Shown piece after piece: positions 23,890-34,400 of a DNA stretch of 64,000 nucleotides. The notes under the pieces were generated by a model, which did no database searches, was not told the origin of the DNA, and worked only from the letters and a program-made list of their open reading frames with translations. The stretch is from Mercurialis annua (lineage: Eukaryota > Streptophyta > Magnoliopsida > Malpighiales > Euphorbiaceae), in assembly GCF_937616625.2 (NCBI RefSeq), contig NC_065570.1, positions 13,898,001-13,962,000 on the forward strand, given 5' to 3'. Positions within the stretch are counted from its first letter, which is position 1, and each line of letters opens with the position of its first letter. A program made the translations under genes and the position numbers.

Positions 23890-26177
23890 CAAAACCTAAA
23901 ACCGGATGTATATGTTTGATTGATTTATTAAATTATTCTTGAAAATTCAATACAGTCTCTAATTATATTTTACATGCAATCCTAAGATGTTTAGGTGATT
24001 TGTTGGATTTAATTTGATTTGCTAATTTAACGTGGTTAGTTCTTTAGCCTATTAATATTTTGATTTGCATGCTTTTGGAAGTAGTAAATGGTTTCACCAT
24101 ACTCATGGGCAGTTGGATAAACAAACAAGGTAAGGAATAATTTTAAACCTCGCTGACTTTGAATGACTGACACTCGCCACGTTTTGACTGTCGCTGTTGT
24201 TAGAATTGGTTCTCAGGTAGAACACAAAAGTTGTTCATGTTGTTGATACGGTTCTATTACTATGAATCGAGGTCAATTCCGAGTTTGGGTGGGACCGGAA
24301 TCTGGTCTGGAAGTTGCTGGGTTTGCTGGTTGTGGACTTATGGGCCCAGTTGATGGGATGATTACAAATTTGGGCTTTAAGGCCCAAAAATAGATTGGTC
24401 CTGACCCATTACAACACATAATATGATACTATAACTAATTACAAGTCTGTGGGCTTAAATGGGACTCAATTTTGAGCTCAAACGAGCCCGGAAACACAAA
24501 ACCAGTGCGCAAGCTACGTAACGACGATCTGGGAGGAAGAATCATGGCGCCAGAAGGAGTGGCACGACGCAACTTTAGAGTGGAAGCGGTGCCAATGCAC
24601 AGGGGCACCAGCGCCATTTTGATTTGGTTGAGGAAGTTCGTCGTTTTGGCTCCATTTCATGTAAAAGCGCTTAAAAACCCATTAAAACGCAACAGAAAAC
24701 GTACTAGAACATACTGGAATTGATATATGATGTCTAATACTGAATTAAACACCCTAATACATGAGTTTTTAAGTTGATTTTATAGCTATCATAGGAAAAA
24801 TTACTAAGAACACAAAGACATGGCAAATAAACGCGTAAAACATCCTAAAATGCTTTCTACATACCAGAATCGAATGAAATCCGGAATTGAGTATTATCAT
24901 GCATTAAAACAGCCGTAAATAAACTTCTAATCGTATTTTCATGGCAAACATGACAATATCATTTAAAAGAGCAGTTATGACAGTTTATGACAATTTTAGC
25001 ACTTTATGACGACAAACAACAGAAATTCCTAAACATGCATTCCAATCACATCAAACATAACAATTCTAATTAATAAGACATATAAAAGTGACAAAGGATA
25101 TTAAGGGTCCTCAGAATTACCGTTATGAGTCCTCATAATTACCGTTATTGAGTCCTTGACTCGTTTTCTGGTGATCCGGATGTGGAATCTAGCTTCAGAT
25201 CAGTATGCAACAATGCGTTCTTGAGTAATTGAAGCATATTAGTTCATTTTTTGGACTGAAATCGATCGTGGAGTGTGTGCGTGTGGTGTTTGGTTCGGCC
25301 CAAATAGTCTTTTCCTAGGTTTTTATGCTTGATTTTTGTATTTCTGGTTCGACCTTTGGCTAGGCTGTCTATGGATTCTATTTATAAGGGTGAATTAGGT
25401 CTAGAATTCACCAGAGTTCGTATTGTGTTGGGTTTCTGAAAGTTAGAGTCTTATATGAGTGAAAGTGTGTGAAGTGATAACTTTTTTAGTGATAGGATTA
25501 AGTTAAATTTCTATTTGATTAATTATGTTCGTATTTAATCTTAGTGGTTAAACAAAGAGTGTCTAAAAATTGTTTTTGGTGCATGAAAGTGTTAAAAAGT
25601 CTCATGGCCCCTAAGGGTTTGGATATGGTCAATTTTAGTACGTTAAATTTGCAAATTGGCACATAAATTTTTAAAATATTACAATTTGTCCAATTTCTAA
25701 ACTTATAATATAATTTTTTTTGATTTTTATGCGATTACTTCTAATTACGTTTTAATCCCTCAAGTTCGCAATTATGCACTAATCGCGCCTATTTGAATTC
25801 CAACAAACGAATCGATAGCTCGTCATCCAGACGAATCTCTCTGGAGATCATTATTGGACGCTTCAGTCCCTTATCACTTTTTACCTGTTCGGAAAACAGA
25901 TGTCTACACCATGACATAATTCGAGAATCAAAGAACCGAAACTATATTGAATTGGATTGTAAATTTTTTAAATTAAAGTAAATTGAAAACAATTTTTTTT
26001 TTTTTGCAAATGTTAAAGACACAATGAAGCATGGTTTGATGAGTTGTCTCTTAGCTGTCAATAAGCTGGAACTAAAGTAAGAATAGGAGCATGAAGTTTT
26101 GTTTAATCAGAGTTGGATCAGTCTTGATGCAGCAAAAAAGCATATATTCTGTTAATACTGCCACGCAAGGAGAGACA
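23890..26177. other. Intergenic DNA, no gene recognised
   Basis: AT-rich with moderately GC-rich patches (about 24,240-24,640). The frame at 24472-24723 and its antisense shadow have no recognisable motif. A short direct duplication of a 22-bp unit (GTCCTCAGAATTACCGTTAT at 25107, again at 25129) is visible. It may be old transposon DNA, but I cannot assign it. Confidence 0.5.
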
Positions 26178-26185
26178 TCGAAAGT

Positions 26186-26196
26186 TAGGGGTGAGC
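26186..26196 (+). repeat. hAT terminal inverted repeat, left
   Basis: TAGGGGTGAGC, a perfect complement of 30962-30972. The next bases are GGTTCGG repeats. Confidence 0.93.
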
Positions 26197-27015
26197 TCGG
26201 TTCGGTTCGGTTCGGTTCAGAGAAATCTGATACCAAACCAGACCAACCCTAAAAAATGAATACCAAATTGTGCCTTTTCGGTTAGCGGTTAATTCGGTTC
26301 GGTTAACCGAAAATTCGGTTAACCGCGGTTCGGTTATATCGGTTAACCGTTTTAAATAAATACTTAAAATGAAATTAAATTCAAAAAATTACAAGGATGA
26401 AATAAGCAATTTTTACAGATTTAAATCAAATCTAACTGACCAACTCCTAAATGGCTAAATATATTACACAAGAATTTTGCACTTGTGTACAATGTAAGTA
26501 TCAAAAAATAGGACCTAAATAATTACAGCCATTTTTAATTACAATTCGAAAAATTTAGGCTAAGTATAAGACCTAAATTATATTCACAAAAACTGGGCAG
26601 CTTCAAAAAAAGGAGTTTGCAGGCCAGCTTCAAAATCTTCCCCAAAACAACAGCAGCTGCAAAATAGAAAACACAAAGATTTAATAAGTTTTTGTATAAA
26701 GCAAACAATTGAACATTGAATGAAATTAACTAAGACATAATGCAATTCTAATAAGTTAGGCTCAGCATTCATAAATTTTAAGCCAATGATAACCCAACCT
26801 TTAAAAGGCAACAAAAAACTGATGTCGCACAATTAAAAATCAAGTAGTTCTGGGCTTAAAGGTGGAAGCTTCATCATAGCCAAGAACAGAAATGAAAATT
26901 TAGCATAAGACAGAGAAATCCACAAGTATTTTCACTACACAGCAAACTACTCAACAGATCTCATCAGTGTCAATTTGCTAAATTTGGCTTAGATAGAGTA
27001 AATCAAGTATAATAA

Positions 27016-27290
27016 ACCAAAGATCATAAAAAGGTGGCAACACAAAAACAAGTGCCTCACAGTTTATAACCTAAAGCAATTACAACTTGGATGTGGAAGC
27101 ATTCATCATAGCCATTTAGCATACTAAGATAGAAAGGCTCAGATTTGCAGTGTATATCAAGCATAAAATACCAAAGATCATAAAAAGGTGGCAACACAAA
27201 AACAAGTGCCTCACAGTTTACAACCTAAAGCATTCTAACTTAGATAGGCAAGCATTCATCATAGCCATTAGCATACTAATACCTAGGGTC
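27016..27290. repeat. Direct duplication (about 154-bp period) in the 3' untranslated part of the hAT element
   Basis: The sequence starting 'ccaaagatcataaaaagg' at 27017 recurs at 27171 and both copies continue through 'aacacaaaaacaagtgcctcacag' and 'gcattcatcatagccat'. The copies have diverged slightly. Confidence 0.85.
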
Positions 27291-27517
27291 TTAGACAGAG
27301 AAATCAGGCCAAGTTAAACAGCAAGACAAACCACAAGCAGATCTCTACAATGTCTAAGTCTAAGTATGCAAGCATTTCAGTAGTATCAAAAGGGAAACAG
27401 AGAATAAGTAAAAGGCATCAGAATAGGAGCAAGCAGCTTCCACCAGGTTAGGTATTCAAAGCAAACATTCATCAAGTAAATGAAAGATTAAATAGTTATA
27501 GTCTTATAGACAAACTA

Positions 27518-29749
27518 TTAATCATTTGCTGCATCTTGAAACCCTGAAAAGAAAATAAACACAGTTAATAGCAGAAGTTGAAAAGTAAAAAGTTAAAAAA
27601 AGAAAACTTAAAAACTGAAATAGTTACCTTCTTCTAGCTCTTCTAACTCTTCCAAAGTCTGCTCAACAGAAACAGGCTTTGATGGGTCTCTAAGCCAATC
27701 TTGAGTGCAAATCAAAGCCTCCACAATCTTAGGAGTTAGACAACTCCTAAAATCATCAAGCACTCTGCCACTAGTGCTAAAAGCAGACTCTGAAGCAACT
27801 GTGGAGACTGGTACTGCAAGTATATCTCTGGCCATTCTAGAGAGGACTGGAAATCTTTGAGAATTGAACTTCCACCAACTCAAAATATCAAATTTGTCAT
27901 CATTAAGAACAACTGCCTCACTTAGATATATATCTAATTCAGTTTTTTGGCTTCCACCCACACATCCAGTCTCCATCATTTGCTGCATGAATCTTTCTTT
28001 CAACACAGAATTAGCTTGAGAAAACTGGCCTGGAGATTTAGAAGGACTGCTACTCTGGCCAGTACCAGCTAGTTCTTTCTTGTATTGCACATCATAATCA
28101 TCAAATAACAGACTCAAATCATGAACCAAACTAGTGAACAAGAATTTGCCATTTACAGAGCCATACATTTGCTTAAGGGTATACTCCATATACATAATCC
28201 TATCCCTAGGATCCAAAATATTAGCAAAGAAAATCATTTTATTCATAACCAAAGGATCACCCCAATACTTGTCAAACTTAGCTTTCATTCTAGTACCCAT
28301 TAATCTGACAGACACATCAGTAGAAGCCATCCAATCTTGTAGAATAGTACACACATCAGAAATCTCATTCAAATGGTTGTTAGCAGTCACATAAAGAGAA
28401 CCAGAAATTCTCAATGTCATTTTATAAAAGCATTCTAACATACTACACAACTCTCTAACATTTTCCCAATCACTAAAACTAGGCACATCATCACCTAAGT
28501 CTTTTTTAAAACTGGACTCCACATCCTCATACTCTTCAAACACTTTCTGATATAATAAAGCAGTACTCAACATAAGATATGTTGAATTCCATCTAGTTGG
28601 CACATCAAGACACAAGGAACGCTTAGTTTCAGTTTCCGTAGACAGTTTACATTCTTTAAATTTACTCAACCTAAGTGGTGAATTCTTAATATATCTAACT
28701 GCCATCCTAACCTTTTCAAACGAAGAACTGGACTCTTTCATGCCATCAGAAACAACAAGATTGACAATGTGAGCTATACATCTCATGTGTGCATACTTGC
28801 ATCTTTCAGGTGTAGTACCCCAACTCAGCATTTTTTTCATAAAAAAAGTCATAGCAGCAGTGTTATTTTCAGCATTATCCAGAGTTACAGAAAATATGTT
28901 TTTAACCCCCCACTCTTGCAAACAAGCTTCCATTGCCTTAGACAGATACTCACCCTTATGTTTAGAACAAGGGACAAAAGAAATTATCTTTTTATTTAGC
29001 TTCCAATCATGATCAATATAGTGGGCAATGATGCACATATAATTAAGTCTTTGATTAGAAGTCCAGCAATCACTAGTTAGACTGACTCTTTGTGTACTAG
29101 TTTTAAAAATCTTTTTCAGTTTCAACTTCTCCTCAACAAACATACTATAGCAATCTCTGTTCACAGTGAATCTAGAAGGAATTTTAAACATTGGACAAGC
29201 AACACTCATTAACTTCCTAAACCCCTCCTTCTCAACAAATTTAAAAGGTAGTTCATCAACAACTATCATATATGCAAGAGCCTGCCTAACTAAATCCTGA
29301 TCAAACTTCCAAGCAGTAAGACTAAACATTTCAGAACCACCAGCAAGACCAACATTTGACACAGGTTGGAAAGAAAGAAGAGCTTGCCTGGTTTCCATAG
29401 AGTGAGGGTGTTTAGTGCATTTCATCATGTGAGTCCTTAGAGTGGAAGTCCCATTCTTTTTAGCATTGCAGTTATATATACGAGCACAATATTTGCATTT
29501 TGCTTGCATAATAACACCTTTGCCATCTTTGATCGATTCAAAATGATCCCACACTACTGACCTCTGCACATACTCTTTTCTTTTTCTTGAATTTGCTTCC
29601 ACATTTGCAGTTTGTCCAGCAACAGCAGGGTCAGCAGGTGTATCATCCACCACAGGAATAGGACTAGGGCTAGGTATAGCTTCCACACTAGCTATTTCTT
29701 GGCCAATTCCAGGCTCAAGCTGGGTAGCTATATCAATTACAGACTCCAT
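27518..29749 (-). CDS. hAT-family transposase with BED zinc finger (RICESLEEPER-like)
   Basis: The main exon (29749-27628) starts at an ATG right after a splice acceptor (TTTTGTAG). Unspliced it would give 713 residues. A good donor (GTAACT at 27627) and acceptor (TTTTCAG ending at 27544) suggest an 84-bp intron and a tail ending EEGFQDAAND, about 715 residues. A BED zinc finger occupies about residues 63-113 (W67, C85, C88, H107, C111). The RNase-H-like core has DDE-type acidic residues in TSDCW (D227) and TLDNAENNT (D291). The C-terminal hAT dimerisation domain (about 620-697) includes LDIYLSE, WW and ASESAFSTSGRVL. No stop or frameshift interrupts it. It should bind the element's subterminal repeats in the nucleus and catalyse cut-and-paste transposition. 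A domesticated role is less likely because it sits in an element with intact ends and target duplication. Confidence 0.93.
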
Positions 29750-29777
29750 CTACAAAATGAAATTCATAACATAAAGG

Positions 29778-30070
29778 ATCAGACATGAAACAAGCACCAA
29801 ATAGTTTGAATCAAAATTCACAAATCACAATAAACTTTCAGAATCACAAAAAGAGACATATTACCTTATAAATGATCAAACAAAGCTTCCACCGAAGTAT
29901 TTTCCAATTAATCTTCTAGATCATCAGACATGAAACAAGTACCAAGAACAGTATGAATAACAAATTCACATTAAACTTCCAGAACCACACAAATAATGAA
30001 ACAAGAGACATATTACCTTATAACAGATCAAAGAAAGCTTCCACTGAAGTATTTTCCAAATACCCTTCGA
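29778..30070. repeat. Direct duplication (about 145-bp period) in the 5' leader of the hAT transposase gene
   Basis: The block starting 'atcagacatgaaacaag' at 29778 recurs at 29923. Each copy contains, on the minus strand, the same potential splice donor (AAGGTAATATG). The leader exon and its donor therefore seem duplicated, which could give alternative first-intron splicing. Confidence 0.75.
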
Positions 30071-30961
30071 GTTATTGTTCATGAAAGACAAAAAAAACAG
30101 ACAGGAACAAAATTCATAAGAAAACAGAGCAAATGTGTTCAAAAACCCAAATTAAAACCAGATTAAACAAACTAAAAGAACCAAAGCATATTAGACTCGG
30201 CTATACCTCAAATAAATCGAGTCACTTTGTTAAGAAATACCAGATCTGCAACCAAAACCACCAAAAGATAGAAAAAACTTAGATCCAGTACATTAAAGGA
30301 AATATAAACAAGAAATAAAAAAAATAAACCTTTGAATCGACCGAAATTACCTTAAAGTTCAAGTATTTCTTCACAAAATTTGTCGATTAAAACTCTTAGA
30401 ACCAGAAATTTAACATGCAAAAGATAAGAAAACTTTATTAGAACAGATAAGAACAAACTGGAACCCATTAAAACAAACGACGAAGTGTTGAATCCATTAC
30501 CAATAGATGGATTTGGAACAGCCAGAAAAAATGTTTAATCCATTATCAAGGTGATAATGAAAGAAACGAGAGAAATTTGCATCAGAGAAATGAGAGATTA
30601 GGGTTTCATTTTTAGGGTTTCAGAGAGAAACGATGAGAGAGGGGAGAGCTTTCTAGAGAGAGATGAGAGTTTGAGAGAAATGAGGCTGCGAGTGAAATGA
30701 ATGGGGGGTTAGCAGATTAGGGTTGCGTTTTTAGGTTAGGAAAATACCAAAATCACCCCTCCCCCTTATATATCAAAACGTCGCCGTTTTGTTCCTCGGT
30801 TTTCGGTTAACCGTGGTTAACCGTGCCTTAATACCAAACCAGAACCGCAAACCGTGATTTTTAAAAATCACAATCCAAACCAACCCATATACACCATATA
30901 AACCACTCCATAGTCTATTTCGGTCTGGTTCGGTTCGGTTTCTCGGTCCGGTTCGGTTTTT

Positions 30962-30972
30962 GCTCACCCCTA
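30962..30972 (-). repeat. hAT terminal inverted repeat, right
   Basis: GCTCACCCCTA, the complement of the left end, preceded by GGTTCGG-rich subterminal sequence and followed by TCGAAAGT. Confidence 0.93.
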
Positions 30973-30980
30973 TCGAAAGT

Positions 30981-31420
30981 GGTACAAATAGTTAACGATA
31001 GTGGTGCATAAGAATAGTGGTAAGTAGGGGATAAAACGAGTAAGAACAGTACACAATCTGTTGTCTTCCTTGTAACGCTACCGTAAGAGAGATCCTAACC
31101 GTTCACTACGGCACACAAATCCCCAGAGAAGGAAAGAAAAATAGTATGAACTTGTCCTCACCTAACAAAACTCAAATAAGGTATGTAAATACATACAAAT
31201 AAAAATATTAAATATTAAATATTAAATATTAAATAGCGTAAGACGACAGTCTTAGGTGAAGACCTGCAAAACTCAAACAAAACTCACAAACAAATTTACA
31301 AAATTATACTCCGATCACTCTCCGAACAACTTTAGGGTTTTAATTTCCTTTTCATTTCGCCTTTTAATTCTATGCTCTCTCCCCCACCGTAACGGCGGGG
31401 GTTCTCTCCACCACCGTCAA
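30981..31420 (+). promoter_or_regulatory. Upstream region and 5'UTR of the UPL5-like gene
   Basis: About 440 bp separate the hAT target duplication from the start codon. It contains an AT-rich 7-bp tandem repeat (AAATATT, about 31203-31234) and a pyrimidine-rich stretch (about 31360-31420) typical of plant 5' untranslated leaders. Any core promoter element is not decisive by eye. The frame upstream of 31421 stays open but opens with GTG and encodes no conserved sequence, so it is treated as leader. Confidence 0.45.
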
Positions 31421-34400
31421 ATGTCTCTTCTCCGATCGTCGACCGTTGATCGCACAATCCCCCCGGCTGCTATCAACGGCCACGATCATCTCCACCGTGC
31501 GGCAACCAAGCGCAAACTCGACGATTACGCCGCTAATTTCGACGAGGATGAAGAGAACGGCGACTTCAGCAGTTTCAACGGCCTAGTCTCCTCCGTCAGG
31601 ATGCGAAGAGACGATTCTACCCCTGTGACCGGCGTGGACTTGTCCTCCACTCAGATTCAACAATCTCCTGTGCCTGCTACGCTCCCCTCCCGCCGCGTGT
31701 TGGATGCAAAACCAGCTTGCTTTCCCTGCTCCAGCTCTCTCCCAGGCCCCGATAAATCGTCGCCGATGCTTCAGTTTTTTGTGAAAATGATGTCCGGTGG
31801 TAATCATCTCGTCATACAAGCGAATTCCGAGGATACAGTGAAGTTCATTCACGAAAAAATTAGCTTAATAACTGGAATTCCAGTTACAGAGCAGAGGTTA
31901 ATTTATAAAGGCAAGCAACTCCAGTGCGAGCGCACACTGGCCGAGTGTTCCATTCAGAACGATGCTGGTCTGCAATTGGTAGGTAGAATGCGTAGTACTA
32001 AGCATCCCCAGACTTGTCAATTGCTCGATGATATGGTTTCGTTTATTTGTCGCCTTTGTAAAGGCCCTTGTTATCCCATCACTTGTACGTCACAGCGTAT
32101 TAAGAATTTGATGAATGAGTTCTTTAGTTTAACTCCTAAGGATGATAATGAGTCTGCCATTGGTCATCTTCAAATTTTTATATCATCTTCTGCTCCTGCT
32201 GCTTTGGTTATGCTTTATATTTCCAATATTAAAGGTAATAAGGAGTGTGCTGAGAGTTCTGTTAGGCATTTTCTGAATTCGTGCAGGAGTTCATTGCCCA
32301 AGTCTTTGCATAATCAGTGTGCACCGATAGTGTTAGAGTTCTGTAAGCTGCTTAGGACTGTTTCTTATAATGACTCGTTGTATCTCTCTTGCCGGAGTAC
32401 TCTTGGGTCGTTGTTGGGGAGCATGGGGGTTTGTCGTGGGGAGGATGTAAAAGGTTTGATTGTGTTAGAGGATGTTTTTCCATTTGTTAGTGAATTAGCC
32501 GGTAGGCTGTTCTCCGAACTGGATTCAAGTGTGTCTGAAAACAGTGCAGGGCCTTCGTTGAGCGATGTTAGGGACTTCTCAGCCTTCTTGCACCCGATTC
32601 ATACCACTATTAAAGAGCGATTTGGGTTTTGGGGTCCTATTGCTATACCTTTGGAAAAGAGTGGTTCTAGCCATCCAGTATTTGTGCAAGAGATTGAGAA
32701 TCTTTATAATATTTTTGAGGGTTTAATGTCAAAGATGGATAGTTGTCTGACTAAAATGCAGGACTTTATGCCTTTGAAGGCAAATGGGCAAGGCGACTCT
32801 ACTTGCACAAGGTGGTCTCAGTACCTTGTCATTTTGAAGGAATTGAATAACATTGCCAAACATTATAAAGGAGCTGAAGAAAAATTCTGGTCGTTTATGC
32901 GAAGATCAAAGGCTTCTCTATGTGTTCTAATTGTTAAATTTGCAAAACGAAACGATGATCATCAGTGGCTTCTTCCGCATAAAGATGTGACTAATTTTGA
33001 GTCCAGAAGGCATTTGGCCATGTTGTTGTTTCCAGATGTTAAAGAAGACTATGAGGAGCTGCATGAGATGCTCATTGACCGGTCACAGTTGTTGGCAGAG
33101 TCTTTTGAGTACATTGCACGTGCAGATCCTGAGTCTCTTCATGGTGGTCTATTTATGGAATTTAAAAATGAGGAAGCAACTGGACCTGGTGTGTTGCGGG
33201 AGTGGTTTTTCTTGGTAGTCCAAGCTCTATTCGATCAACAAAATGCACTCTTTATTGCATGTCCAAATGATCGCCGGAGATTCTTTCCTAATCCTGGTAA
33301 GTATTCACCTGTTTCTTGTTGCATATGCTTAAAGCCTTCATCTCGTCATTGCTTATTTCTTTTCAATTTTTTTTATCTCATTGTTGATGTTTTCTTGAAC
33401 AGAATACTTCATTATACTAGTCTTTTAACTGGAATAGAATGAGAATATTTATTTGCTAAAATTTACTTTTGAAAAAATAAAACAGTTGGTGGAACTCATA
33501 TGCAACTATTTATACAATTTTCATATAATAGTGATATCTTTGGTAAAAAAAAAAATATAATAGTGATATCATCATTTTTTTTCCTTGAAATCCTTAGTAG
33601 CATTTGGTATTGTGGACATAGTACACCTTTATTTCAAACACAATATTCGTGCAGATGTTTGTGTTTAGTGCTTTTATGCATCTTATTAAGTAGCATAAGG
33701 ATGACTTATCTTGGTGATATAGTAATTTGTACGTTTTAGTCTGCGTGATATCGTTACATGACTAATTTTTATAGGGAACCTTCTAAGAGTGAAAACCTTA
33801 TTTAGTCATTATGTTGCTCTGGCTGTAGACCTATCATTTGAAGCAAAGAAATCAGTTAGTCGTTTGCTTAATTAGAATGGATTAAGTGGTTTTATGAAAG
33901 TTGGTGCTCTTGATTTACATATTCATATGTTAGTCGTCTCACTTTTTAGCTGTGATGTTATTACTGCTGGCAAATATTTTGCTATTTCATTGGCTTGCTT
34001 GTGAGCTTGAGAAATTAGACACCAGCACTACTCCTCTTTCCTTTTTGACAGCGAGTCATTTTTTTCTTTTTCCCACTGATGGACATGGTTAAATGTTGAT
34101 GTAGGACAGATCTATTAATTTCAACAAAAGTTTAATTTTAGATATTATGAATTCTTAGGTTTGAGATTAAGAGAAAAATAATTGATATTTTTCTAGGAAT
34201 CACACCTAAGGCAAAGCTAGAGAGAATCAATAGAATTCTAACTGTAGGAAGCTTTAATTTTATTAAACTCAAATCTGAAATATACATGATACAAACCTAA
34301 GTATATGTAGAGAAATAATTTTACAAACCTAAGGATTTCTAACATTTATCGAAATCCATTTTGGATTTTAAACTCTTAATGCAAATAAGACATGAAACTA

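Larger units (their letters stand above)
26186..30972 (-). mobile_element. Structurally complete, probably autonomous hAT transposon
   Basis: The element is bounded by an 8-bp target duplication TCGAAAGT (26178-26185 and 30973-30980), which is perfect. Its termini are 11-bp perfect inverted repeats TAGGGGTGAGC, followed inward on both sides by clusters of GGTTCGG and GGTTAACCG motifs (26197-26350 and 30790-30958), the usual kind of hAT subterminal transposase-binding repeats. The 4,787-bp interior encodes one intact transposase on the minus strand with BED zinc finger and hAT dimerisation domain. It also contains two local duplications in the untranslated parts. All features needed for mobility are present, so it may be active or only recently silenced. 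Confidence 0.95.

Noticed and set aside
24472..24723. 83-residue frame with its own antisense frame
   Set aside because: GC-richer patch, but no motif, no splice context and no start context; not enough to call a gene.
28121..29012. Plus-strand frames across the transposase gene
   Set aside because: Antisense shadows of the 713-residue transposase frame.
31256..31420. N-terminal extension of the UPL5-like frame
   Set aside because: It opens with GTG, not ATG, and encodes no conserved residues; the ATG at 31421 fits the family.
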